Shown: in pieces, positions 15,401-23,880 of the stretch
Numbering within the stretch: position 1 is the stretch's first letter
Layout: each line of letters begins with the position of its first letter
NCBI GenBank assembly: GCA_963822485.1
Contig: CAWGHW010000014.1
Location: 1-64,000, forward strand
Source: DASUBV01 sp963822485
Lineage (GTDB): Bacteria > Actinomycetota > Actinomycetes > Streptosporangiales > Streptosporangiaceae
Length of the DNA stretch: 64,000 nucleotides
Direction: 5' to 3'
Notes under the pieces: model-generated
Told to the model about the DNA's origin: nothing
Databases searched by the model: none
What the model saw: only the letters and a program-made list of their open reading frames with translations
Program-made: the position numbers and the translations under genes

Positions 15401-16355
15401 CCGCCCGCCTCCCCGGCCGAGAACGCCGGCCGGGCCGCGCCCGAGAACGCCGGGCCGGACTGCCCCGCCCCGGTCGCCGCCGGGGCGGAAGTGGCGGCGG
15501 CTCGCTTAGATGCTGCTGAGGTGGATGAGGCTGCCGTGGCGGATGCGGCGGCAGGCTCGCTCGTACCGGCCTGGCTCGCGCCAGCCTGGTCCGCTCCCGC
15601 CTGCGCCGTCCCAGCGGCCGGCTCGCTCCCGGGCTGGCCGCTCGCGGCCTGCTCGCTGGACGCGCTCTCCGACCGACGTGACCGCCGCCGCCGGGACGGG
15701 GCCTTCGCCGGCGCCTCCGAGGCCGCGGCCTCCGGCGCCGCAGCGTCCGGGGCGGCAGCGTCCGGGGCGGCAGCGTCCGGGGACACCGCATCCGGGGACA
15801 CCGAATCCGCGGTCGCAGTATCCGGCCCGGCACCGCCGTTAGCGCTCACCGGCTCGGCCTCCGGGTCCTCGACCTCGGCTTCCTCAGCCTCGGGCTCCGG
15901 TCCGGGGATCTCCGGGCCCAGCCGGCCCGCGCCGAACGCGGACTCGCCGACCACTGGGTCGATCCCGGCCGCGACGGCCGACGCGATGTCGATGTCCGGC
16001 GCTGGCTCGGCCACTACTGCCGGCTCGACCGCCACCGACGGCTCGACCACCACTGCCGGCCACTCACCGACGGTTCAGCCACCACCGACGGTTCAGCCAC
16101 TACCGACGGCCCGGACTCACCCGTCGACGCGGGCTGGCTCACGCCAGCGGGCTGGCTCTCGCCAGCAGGCTGGCCGCCAGCCCCGCTAAACGCCGAAGGG
16201 ACGTCCACACTAGGAGGCCCGGCCGGCCGGCTTACCGCCCGGCGCGGCTGGCGAACCACCCCACTACGGGCGGCTACCTCTTGCTTCGCCTGATCTGGAC
16301 CGGTTCCTCCCGGGCCATCAGGTACTTCCTTGTTGTCTGGCTCGATCTCGAGCAT
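12450..16355 (-). CDS. rne: Ribonuclease E/G, reading frame broken in its low-complexity ends
   Basis: Endoribonuclease for mRNA decay and rRNA processing. The conserved core lies in one frame (13174-16053). It has an S1 domain (VGNVYLGKVQNVLPSMEAAF), the 5'-sensor/DNase I-like region with catalytic aspartates (VIDPTEAMTVVDVNTGKFTG and IIVIDFIDM) and the Zn-link CEHCNGRG. The true start is probably ATG 16355 (MLEIEPDNKEVP, then RAVSRPAGPP), overlapping the TIGR03936 gene by 38 bases. A one-base loss near 16057-16064, in VAEPSV repeats, shifts into the core frame. After GGSKDGG an extra base in the repeat unit 13276-13291 shifts the tail into GGRDS repeats, which stop at 12621. Further tail-like sequence (APAATSGGRRRRRSSS) ends at 12450, needing more compensating shifts. 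The acidic and basic tails are disordered. Confidence 0.88.
13141..13291. repeat. 15-bp tandem repeat (about ten units) encoding GGRDS in rne
   Basis: Units of the type CTGTCCCGGCCGCCA follow one another from 13141. The tenth unit, 13276-13291, has 16 bases because of an extra C in the CCC at 13284-13286, which is where the rne frame is lost. Confidence 0.9.
15731..15812. repeat. 15-bp tandem repeat encoding APDAA/SPDAV units in rne
   Basis: Units related to GCAGCGTCCGGGGCG are repeated at least five times and encode the Ala/Pro/Asp-rich N-terminal arm. All units keep the reading frame. Confidence 0.8.
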
Positions 16356-17277
16356 GCGGGCAATCTCTCCCGTCAGGCTCCCGGGCGCTGTCGGCCATCG
16401 CTGGCCGTCCCGCGCCGCGCGGGAGCAATTCGTACGCGCTCTCAGGCGCGGTGCGCGTCAATCCGGCGCTTTCCGCATCTAGGCGCGTTGCCTTTTCGTG
16501 TCCCTGGTCAGCGCCTCCGCCGAGGTCCGGCGGCGCGTCCAGCGAGAGTGAAACGCTGGGCGCGGCGGTTTCCGCCTGTCCGAGCGGTCCCTGCGCCAGT
16601 CGCGTCACCAACGGAGGTGACGACGGCGCGAGAGCCGACATACGGCGGAGCGCTACCAAGATGTCGTCGGGTCGGACGGCCGGTGTCATGTGCCGAACAA
16701 CCATTCGAAGTATCGCACATCCGGCGTCCTGGTCATGCATGGCGCGCCGGTCCAACTCCATCGTCAGCACGGCCGCTCGAGCGTCGAGCTGCCGGGTTCC
16801 TTTGCTGGTCAGGCGCTCCACGTCCGCGTGCGCGGCGGCGAGGAACTCCTGCACTGCCCGGTCCGCCTCCGCTGGCGGGACACCGGGCAGGACAACCATC
16901 CAGTGCGAGGCCTCTAGGCGCAGCCCTTCCGGTGAGTGCGCCAGGTCCGTGACCTCGATCACGTCGATCCCGGTCGGCAGCGCGGCATCCAGCCGCTCCC
17001 CAACGCCCCGTGGATCGCAAATCTGAGTGAGGGATATCTCCAGGAACTCGGCCTCGCTGGCCGCGCCTGTCGGGGCGCCGCCGGAGTAAGAGATCTTGGG
17101 ATGCGGTGAAAAGCCAGCGGAATAGGCGACCGGCAATCCGGCCTTCCGCACTCCCCGCTCAACCGCACGCGCGATGTCCCTGTGGCTAGCAAATCGCATT
17201 CTGCTCCGCTTAGCGTACCTGATGGCCAGGCGCTGAACCGCTGGCGGCGGCGCGGGGGTCCCCGGCTGGGCTGCCAC
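16318..17277 (-). CDS. TIGR03936 family radical-SAM-associated protein (DUF2344)
   Basis: Protein of 319 residues whose family is almost always next to, or fused with, a TIGR03960 radical SAM protein; its role is unknown, though a tRNA or RNA modification role is often proposed. The conserved start RLAIRYAKRSRMRFASHRD, the segment VAYSAGFSPHPKISY and ASEAEFLEISL are all present. GTG 17277 shares one base with the TAG stop of the upstream gene, which indicates translational coupling. The longer upstream frame overlaps TIGR03960 and is not homologous. A tail of about 70 residues after the domain overlaps the likely rne start. Confidence 0.93.
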   Translation of the reverse strand: MAAQPGTPAPPPAVQRLAIRYAKRSRMRFASHRDIARAVERGVRKAGLPVAYSAGFSPHPKISYSGGAPTGAASEAEFLEISLTQICDPRGVGERLDAALPTGIDVIEVTDLAHSPEGLRLEASHWMVVLPGVPPAEADRAVQEFLAAAHADVERLTSKGTRQLDARAAVLTMELDRRAMHDQDAGCAILRMVVRHMTPAVRPDDILVALRRMSALAPSSPPLVTRLAQGPLGQAETAAPSVSLSLDAPPDLGGGADQGHEKATRLDAESAGLTRTAPESAYELLPRGAGRPAMADSAREPDGRDCPHARDRARQQGST

Positions 17278-19250
17278 TATCCCCGCCCCGCCCCCGCCGG
17301 AGCGTCCGTCACGCCCGCCACGGTCAGCGGCAGCAGCCGCCGGCCGGTCGGGCCGACCTCGATCTCGGTGTCCATAGCCGGGCACACGCCGCACTCGAAG
17401 CACGGCGTCCAGCGGCAGTCCTCCACCTCGGCCGGGTCGGGGTCGATGGCGGCCAGCCAGTCCTGCCACATCCAGTCCCGGTCCAGCCCGGCGTCCAGGT
17501 GGTCCCAGGGCAGCACCTCGCTGTAGGGCCGCTCCCTGGTCGTGTACCAGGCCAGGTCCAGGCCGTCGTCGGCCAGCGCCGACGCCGCGCACCTGGCCCA
17601 GCGCTCGAACGAGAACGTCTCGCTCCACCCGTCGAACCGCGCGCCGTCCTCCCAGGCCCGCCGGATGACCTTGGCCACCCGCCGGTCGCCGCGTGAGAGC
17701 AGGCCCTCGATCATCGACGGCTTGCCGTCGTGGTAGCGGAACCCGATCGACCGGCCATACCTCCGGTCAGCCCGGATCGCCGCCCCCAGCGCCTTCAGCC
17801 GGGCATCAACGACCTCGTGGTCCGTCTGCGCCGCCCACTGGAAGGGCGTATGCGGCTTGGGCACGAACCCGCCGATCGACACCGTGCAGCGGATGTCCTT
17901 GCGGCCGCTGGCTGACCGGCCCGCCTCGATGACCCGCTGGGCCACCCGGGCGATGGCCACCACGTCTTCATCGGTCTCGGTGGGCAGCCCGCACATGAAG
18001 TACAGCTTCACCTGGCGCCAGCCGCTGGCGTAGGCCGTGCTGACCGTCTTGATCAGGTCGTCCTCGGTGACCATCTTGTTAATCACCTTGCGGATCCGGT
18101 CGGTGCCGCCCTCCGGGGCGAAGGTCAGCCCCGAGCGGCGCCCGTTGCGGCTCAGCTCGTCGGCCAGCGTCACGTTGAACGCGTCCACCCGCGTCGACGG
18201 CAGCGACAGGCTGGTGTTGGTGCCCTCGTAGCGATCGGCCAGGTCCACCGCGATCTCGTTGATCTCGCTGTGGTCCGCGCTGGACAGCGACAGCAGCCCG
18301 ACCTCGCCGAACCCGCTGGCCGCCAGGCCCTCCTCGACCATGCTGCCGATGGTGGTGATCGAGCGCTCCCGGACCGGCCGGGTGATCATGCCGGCCTGGC
18401 AGAACCGGCAGCCCCTGGTGCAGCCCCGGAAGATCTCCACGCTGAACCGCTCGTGGACCGACTCGGCCAGCGGCACTACCGGCTTGCGCGGGTAGGGCCA
18501 GGCGTCCAGGTCCACGACCGTGTGCTTGGCCACCGTGCGCGGCACACCGGGCCGGTTGGGCACCACGCGGTCGATCGCCCCGCCCGCGCTGGCGGGCTGG
18601 TAGTGCACGTCATAGAAGCGCGGCACGTAAACGCCGCCGCGCTGAGCCAGCTGCAGCAGCAGCCCGTCGCGGCCGCCGGGCCGCCCGGCCGCCTTCCAGT
18701 CCCGGATCAGGTCGGTGATGGCCAGCACGGCCTGCTCGCCGTCGCCGAGCACCGCCCCGTCGATGAACTCCGCGACCGGCTCGGGGTTGAAGGCCGCGTG
18801 GCCGCCGGCCAGCACCACCGGGTCGTCCGCGCCCCGGTCGGCCGCCGACAGCGGGATCCCGGCCAGGTCCAGGGCCGTCAGCAGGTTGGTGTAGCACAGC
18901 TCCGTGGCGAAACTCACTCCCAGCACGTCGAACGCGCGTACCGGCCGGTGGCCGTCCACCGTGAACTGCGGCAGCCCGTGCTGGCGCATCAGGGCTTCCA
19001 GGTCGGACCAGACACTGTAGGTGCGCTCGGCCAGCACGTCATCGCGCTCGTTGAGGACCTCGTACAGGATCTGGATGCCCTGGTTGGGCACGCCTACCTC
19101 GTACGCGTCCGGATACATCAACGCCCAGCGGACCGCCGCCGATTCCCAGTCCTTGACGACCGAGTTCAGTTCGCCGCCGACGTACTGAATCGGCTTGCGT
19201 ACCTCGGGGAGCAAGGCCTCAAGCTGTGGGTACACCGACTGGACGGACAT
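17277..19250 (-). CDS. TIGR03960 family B12-binding/radical SAM protein
   Basis: A 657-residue radical SAM enzyme. The N-terminal domain resembles B12-binding folds (ALMYPDAYEVGVPNQG and VVLAGGHAAFNPEPVAEF). The 4Fe-4S motif CxxxCxxC is in FRGCTRGCRFCQAG, and later motifs LTFAPEGGTDRIRKVINK and MCGLPTETDED are typical. A Cys-rich C-terminus (DCRWTPCFECGVCP) may bind a second cluster. The substrate is not known. It is the first gene of a coupled run TIGR03960-TIGR03936-rne, and this arrangement is conserved in actinobacteria. ATG 19250 begins MSVQSVYPQLEALLPEVRKP, as in the family. Confidence 0.95.
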   Translation of the reverse strand: MSVQSVYPQLEALLPEVRKPIQYVGGELNSVVKDWESAAVRWALMYPDAYEVGVPNQGIQILYEVLNERDDVLAERTYSVWSDLEALMRQHGLPQFTVDGHRPVRAFDVLGVSFATELCYTNLLTALDLAGIPLSAADRGADDPVVLAGGHAAFNPEPVAEFIDGAVLGDGEQAVLAITDLIRDWKAAGRPGGRDGLLLQLAQRGGVYVPRFYDVHYQPASAGGAIDRVVPNRPGVPRTVAKHTVVDLDAWPYPRKPVVPLAESVHERFSVEIFRGCTRGCRFCQAGMITRPVRERSITTIGSMVEEGLAASGFGEVGLLSLSSADHSEINEIAVDLADRYEGTNTSLSLPSTRVDAFNVTLADELSRNGRRSGLTFAPEGGTDRIRKVINKMVTEDDLIKTVSTAYASGWRQVKLYFMCGLPTETDEDVVAIARVAQRVIEAGRSASGRKDIRCTVSIGGFVPKPHTPFQWAAQTDHEVVDARLKALGAAIRADRRYGRSIGFRYHDGKPSMIEGLLSRGDRRVAKVIRRAWEDGARFDGWSETFSFERWARCAASALADDGLDLAWYTTRERPYSEVLPWDHLDAGLDRDWMWQDWLAAIDPDPAEVEDCRWTPCFECGVCPAMDTEIEVGPTGRRLLPLTVAGVTDAPAGAGRG

Positions 19251-19435
19251 CGTTACAGGCTACCCGCCGGCCAGCCGCGTCCGTGCGTCGCCACCGTGGC
19301 CGGCGGGCGATTAGGTCTTATTCCCCATGAAACTGGCTGGTACGGTGTGGATCGCCGCGGCGACGGTTCTGTCGCAGTACCAGCCCGCGGAGCACGGCGT
19401 TCAGGGTTATACGCAGGGATCTACACGGAGGCAGG

Positions 19436-20527
19436 ATGCACGTCGACCCCTACATCGTCCTGGGCAGCGCTGTCGTCGGCCTCCTGGTCGGGCTGACCGG
19501 AGCCGGCGGCGGGGCGCTGATGACCCCGATGCTGATCCTGCTGTTCGGGATCAAGCCGTCCACGGCCATCTCCAGCGACCTGGTCGCCGCCGTGGTCATG
19601 CGGCCGTTCGGGGCCGCCGTCCACATCCGCAAGGGCACGGTCAACTTCCGGCTGGTCGGCTGGCTGGTATGCGGCTCGGTGCCGATGGCCTTCGTCGGGG
19701 CCTACCTGCTGCACCTGCTGGGGAACGGCTCCGCGGCGCAGTCCCTGAACGCGCAGAACCGGGTCGAGACCGTGCTCGGCGCCGCGCTGCTGATCGGGGC
19801 CGCGGCCATGGTGCTGCGCTACGTGCTGGACTGGCGCAGCGGCCAGCAGCGGCTGGCCAAGGTGAGCGAGATCATCGCCCGGCCGGGCCTGACCATCGCC
19901 ATCGGCGCCATCGGCGGCCTGATCGTCGGCATGACCTCGGTTGGCTCCGGCTCGCTGATGATCGTGCTGATGCTGTTCCTGTACCCCATGCTGTCGGCCG
20001 GGCAGCTGGTCGGCACCGACCTCACCCAGGCCGTGCCGCTGACCCTGGCCGCCGCGTGCGGCGCGCTGCTGTTCGGGCACGTCCAGTTCGCCGTCACCGC
20101 CTCGATCGTGATCGGCAGCATCCCGGCCGTGCTGGTCGGCTCGTTCCTGTCCTCGCGGGCCCCCGACAAGGTGATCCGCCCCATCATCACCTTCGTGATC
20201 TTCGCGTCCGGGCTCAAGTACGCCGGCGTCGGCACCACCGCCCTGGGCTGGATCCTCGTCATCGTGCTGCTGGGCGGGGCCCTGACCTGGCTGGCCGTCG
20301 CCCGGCCCTGGCGCAGTGCGGCAAACAGCAGTGTTGCAAACAGCACTGCGCAGGACGGTGCCGTCCCGGCCAGCGCGACAACCTCTCAACCGCTATCTAA
20401 CAGCCGCGGTAGCCCAGACGGGCGGGCGCACAGCACCCAGTCCCCGCCGGGCCTAGCTGAAGACGGTGTGGTGCCGGTAGACGGCCTGGAGGCAGCCGAC
20501 GGCGATCATGTCGGCGAACATGGCTGA
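19436..20527 (+). CDS. TauE/SafE family sulfite exporter-like membrane protein
   Basis: Integral membrane protein of 363 residues. The N-terminal half has GLLVGLTGAGGGALMTPMLILLF, the half-domain motif of the TauE/SafE family, and the repeat occurs again in IGGLIVGMTSVGSGSLMIVLM. About eight membrane segments can be counted. The family exports sulfite, sulfoacetate or other organic anions; the substrate here is unknown. The last 70 or so residues are hydrophilic and not conserved, and their coding DNA overlaps the 3' end of rodA by 75 bases in a tail-to-tail manner, so the natural stop may have been lost. Its insertion separates the rodA operon from the TIGR03960 operon. Confidence 0.9.
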   Translation: MHVDPYIVLGSAVVGLLVGLTGAGGGALMTPMLILLFGIKPSTAISSDLVAAVVMRPFGAAVHIRKGTVNFRLVGWLVCGSVPMAFVGAYLLHLLGNGSAAQSLNAQNRVETVLGAALLIGAAAMVLRYVLDWRSGQQRLAKVSEIIARPGLTIAIGAIGGLIVGMTSVGSGSLMIVLMLFLYPMLSAGQLVGTDLTQAVPLTLAAACGALLFGHVQFAVTASIVIGSIPAVLVGSFLSSRAPDKVIRPIITFVIFASGLKYAGVGTTALGWILVIVLLGGALTWLAVARPWRSAANSSVANSTAQDGAVPASATTSQPLSNSRGSPDGRAHSTQSPPGLAEDGVVPVDGLEAADGDHVGEHG

Positions 20528-21778
20528 CCCGCCGTAGGACACGAACGGCAGCGGCAGGCCGGTCACCGGCATGATGCCCATGGTCATGCCGACGTTGATG
20601 AACGCCTGCACGCCGAACCAGATCGCGACGCCGGCCGCGACCAGCATGCCGAACTGGTCGTCGGCCCGGGCCGCGATGCGCAGCGTCCGCAGCAGCACCA
20701 GGGCCAGCAGCGCGATGATCACCGCGCAGCCGACGAATCCCAGCTCCTCGCCGGCCACCGCGAAGATGAAGTCGGTGTGCTGCTCGGGCACGAAGTTGCC
20801 GCCCACCAGCTGGCCGTGGAACAGGCCCTGGCCGAACAGGCCGCCCGAGCCGATGGCGATCTTGGACTGGGCCGCGCTGTAGCCGGTGCCGCGCGGGTCG
20901 GCCGACGGGTGCAGGAACGCCGTCAGCCGGCTGGCCTGATACGACTTGAGCAGGTGCAGGTTGACCACCGCGACCAGGGCCAGCGCCCCGGCGGCCAGGC
21001 CCGAGCCGACCCAGATGAGCCGGATGCCGGACAGCGCGACCATCCCGACGACCAGGGCCAGCATCAGCATGACCACGCCCAGGTCGGGCTCGGCCACGAC
21101 CAGCACCAGCGGCACCGCGGCGACGGCCAGCGCGATGGCCACGGCCCGCATCCGGGGCCGCTTCTCGCCGTGGCGCAGCTCGCCGAGCAGGATGGCGCTG
21201 ATCAGGATGACCGACAGCTTGGCGTACTCCGACGGCTCGATCTGGAACCCGCCCGGCAGCGAGATCCACGAGTGGGCCCCGTTCACGATGGAGCCGAGCG
21301 GGGTCAGCACGACCAGCAGCCCGATGCAGGACGCCACGTACACGAACGGCGCGTACAGCCGCAGCTGCCGGTAGTCCAGGAACGCCACCACGACCATGAA
21401 CACCAGGCCCAGCGCGATGTTCAGCAGCTGCTTCATCAGGTAGGTCCGCGGGTCCTGGCCCGAGCTGATCAGGCCCGGCTGGGTGGCCGACCAGACCAGC
21501 ATGGTGCCGATCAGGCTCAGCGCCAGCACCGCGGCCAGCAGGATCCAGTCCATGTGCCGCAGCGGCGACTGGCGGGCGAACGCCCGCCGGGCCAGGCCGC
21601 GCAGCCGTCCGCGGCGCGCGCGGCGGGCGCCCAGCCCGGGGTTGAAGCCGCCCCGGCCGGGCTCCAGCGGGGGCAGGCCCCGGTAGGCGCCGCTGGGGCG
21701 GGCCGGGTTGGCGATGCCGCCCGGCGCCCCGCGGCTGACCCGCCTGGCCGTGTCCCGTGAACCGCGTAGTGAGGTCAT
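20453..21778 (-). CDS. rodA: Rod shape-determining peptidoglycan polymerase RodA (SEDS)
   Basis: SEDS glycosyltransferase that polymerises lipid II together with PBP2 in the elongasome. It has 441 residues, an N-terminal Arg-rich cytoplasmic arm of about 75 residues and around ten membrane segments. Family features include SATQPGLISSG, the conserved EPSEYAKL and the catalytic-loop region VVAEPDLGVVML, with the C-terminal LPFVSYGGSAM. ATG 21778 overlaps the mrdA stop as ATGA, so the two are coupled; the frame runs further upstream but there it only shadows mrdA. It is last in the mreB-mreC-mreD-mrdA-rodA run. Confidence 0.96.
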   Translation of the reverse strand: MTSLRGSRDTARRVSRGAPGGIANPARPSGAYRGLPPLEPGRGGFNPGLGARRARRGRLRGLARRAFARQSPLRHMDWILLAAVLALSLIGTMLVWSATQPGLISSGQDPRTYLMKQLLNIALGLVFMVVVAFLDYRQLRLYAPFVYVASCIGLLVVLTPLGSIVNGAHSWISLPGGFQIEPSEYAKLSVILISAILLGELRHGEKRPRMRAVAIALAVAAVPLVLVVAEPDLGVVMLMLALVVGMVALSGIRLIWVGSGLAAGALALVAVVNLHLLKSYQASRLTAFLHPSADPRGTGYSAAQSKIAIGSGGLFGQGLFHGQLVGGNFVPEQHTDFIFAVAGEELGFVGCAVIIALLALVLLRTLRIAARADDQFGMLVAAGVAIWFGVQAFINVGMTMGIMPVTGLPLPFVSYGGSAMFADMIAVGCLQAVYRHHTVFS

Positions 21779-23880
21779 CCGTGCCGCCTCCCGCCGGCCG
21801 GGTGGTGGCTCTTGGCCGCCGGGGCCGAGGAGACGATCTGCCCGGCCTTGTTCATCTTCGGCACGCTGGGCAGCTGCCCGCCGGGCAGGTCCGCCTGGTG
21901 CCCCTCCAGGCCGTAGATCGCGTCCCAGATCTTGCGGACCGCCGGGCCCGACACGTCGGCGCCGTAGCCGGAGTCGGGGATCATCATGACCACCACGTAC
22001 TTGGGATGCGAGCACGGCGCGAACGAGGCGAACACCGAGGTGGCGACCTTGCCGGCCACCTGGGCGGTGCCGGTCTTGCCCGCCACGCAGACCTTGCTCA
22101 GCGGGAACCCGCCGAAGGCGCTGGCCGCGGTGCCCGACGTGATCACGCCCTGCAGCGCGCTGCGGATGTAGGCCAGCGTGGACTTGGCCACCGGCAGGCG
22201 CCCGGCCACCTTGGGCCGGATCCGCTGCGTGACCTGGCCGTTCGGGCTGAGCAGCGCCTCGCCGATCCGCGGCTGGTACAGCGTGCCGCCGTTGGCCAGC
22301 GCGACATAGGCGTCGGCCAGCTGGAGCGGGGTCACCGACACGTAGCCCTGGCCGATCGCGGCATCCACGGCCTGGCCCGGCTCCCAGACGTTGCCGGTCC
22401 GGCAGTCGTCGTACTCGATCTGCTGGACGTAGCTGCCGTTGGCCCGGCCGTACTTGCACCAGTTCTGGCCCTGGTGGGCGTTGTCCTTCCAGTAGTAGTA
22501 CAGCCACTCGCGGGTGGGCACCGTGCCGGGGCTCTGCTCGGGCAGGTCGACACCGGGGTTCTTGCCGAAGCCCCAGCCCAGCTCCATCTTCTGCATCTCC
22601 TGGACCGGCGCGTGCGGGCTGGTCACCACGTCCGCGCTGCGGTGGTCGCGCTGCCAGATCTGGTAGGCGAAGTTGTAGAAGATCGTGTCGCAGGACAGCA
22701 CCAGCGCCTGGTGCAGCGACATCACGCCGCCGTTGCCGAAGTCGTTGTTGAACACGTGGCCCTCGACGTTGACCGAGCCCGGGCAGTCGTAGCTGCCGTA
22801 CAGCGAGTACCCGGCCGCGATGGCGGCCGCGGTGCTGGTCACCTTCCAGGTCGAGCCCGGCGCGTACTCGCCCTGGGTGGCGCGGTTCAGGATGGGCTCG
22901 GAGCGGCCGCCGCCGAACAGCTGGTGGAACTCCCGCCCGGTGATGCCGTTGGTCCACACGTCCGGGTTGTAGGTCGGGTAGCTGGCCATGGCCACGACCT
23001 GGCCCTTGGTCGTCAGCACCACCGCGGCCCCGGTCCTGGCGTTGGAGTTGCCCTCGGCCTCGGTCTTGTGGATCGCGCCGGCCAGGTCGTTCTCCACGTC
23101 CTGCTGGAGCTTGGAGTTGAGGCTGGTGACCAGGTCGTCGCCGGGCTGGGGGGTGATCCGCTTGATCGTGCCCGTCACCTGCCCGCCCGCGTTCACCGAC
23201 ACCTCGTTGGCGCCCGCGCGGCCGCGCAGCTGCTTGTCGTACTGCTGCTCGAGCCCGGCCTGGCCGACCAGGTCCACCCCGGAGAAGCCGGTCACCGGGA
23301 TGCCGAGCTGCTGCACCTCATGGGCGGTGATGGGCTGGAGGTAGCCCAGGATCTGGGCCGCGTCGGTGCCCATCGGCTGGGCGTACTGCGTCACCGGCTG
23401 GACCTGGGCGGTCACGCCGGGGAAGTCGTGCTTGTCCTCCAGCACCTGGACGCCGACCCGGTCCGAGACGTGCTCGGCCACCGGGATGGGCTGGTACGGG
23501 GAGCCCGGCCAGCACGGCTGCGACACCGTGGCCGTGCAGATCCGGACCTTCTCGGTCAGCGTCTTGTCGCTGATGTGCAGCAGCGCGGCCAGCTTGCGCA
23601 GCTCGGCGGCGCCGCCGTCGGACTCCTGCCCGACCAGCGACATGTTCACCGAGATGACCAGCGCCGAGCGGTTGCTGACCAGCGGGGCGCCGACATCGTC
23701 GGTGATCTCGCCGCGCACCGTCGGCTCCACGATGTCCCGGATCCGGTCCAGGTTGGCCTGGGCCACGTAGGCCCGGTGGTTCACCACCTGGAGGAACCAG
23801 GCCCGGGCGCCCAGCCCCAGCAGCAGGGCGGCCAGCACCACGTAGAGCACCAGCAGCCGCTTGCGGGACACCGGGATCAT
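21775..23880 (-). CDS. mrdA: Penicillin-binding protein 2, elongation transpeptidase
   Basis: Class B PBP of 701 residues that cross-links side-wall peptidoglycan. There is one N-terminal membrane anchor (LLVLYVVLAALLLGLGARAW), then a pedestal domain (VEPTVRGEITDDVGAPL). The transpeptidase domain has the active-site tetrad STWK in APGSTWKVTS, SCD in VLSCDTIFYN and KTG in VAGKTGTAQVAG. The start ATG 23880 overlaps the mreD stop as ATGA, which sets the start although the frame stays open upstream. It is coupled to mreD and rodA. Confidence 0.96.
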   Translation of the reverse strand: MIPVSRKRLLVLYVVLAALLLGLGARAWFLQVVNHRAYVAQANLDRIRDIVEPTVRGEITDDVGAPLVSNRSALVISVNMSLVGQESDGGAAELRKLAALLHISDKTLTEKVRICTATVSQPCWPGSPYQPIPVAEHVSDRVGVQVLEDKHDFPGVTAQVQPVTQYAQPMGTDAAQILGYLQPITAHEVQQLGIPVTGFSGVDLVGQAGLEQQYDKQLRGRAGANEVSVNAGGQVTGTIKRITPQPGDDLVTSLNSKLQQDVENDLAGAIHKTEAEGNSNARTGAAVVLTTKGQVVAMASYPTYNPDVWTNGITGREFHQLFGGGRSEPILNRATQGEYAPGSTWKVTSTAAAIAAGYSLYGSYDCPGSVNVEGHVFNNDFGNGGVMSLHQALVLSCDTIFYNFAYQIWQRDHRSADVVTSPHAPVQEMQKMELGWGFGKNPGVDLPEQSPGTVPTREWLYYYWKDNAHQGQNWCKYGRANGSYVQQIEYDDCRTGNVWEPGQAVDAAIGQGYVSVTPLQLADAYVALANGGTLYQPRIGEALLSPNGQVTQRIRPKVAGRLPVAKSTLAYIRSALQGVITSGTAASAFGGFPLSKVCVAGKTGTAQVAGKVATSVFASFAPCSHPKYVVVMMIPDSGYGADVSGPAVRKIWDAIYGLEGHQADLPGGQLPSVPKMNKAGQIVSSAPAAKSHHPAGGRRHG

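Noticed and set aside
20453..22957. An 834-codon RodA fusion
   Set aside because: The first 390 codons are the mrdA gene read in the wrong frame; RodA begins at ATG 21778.
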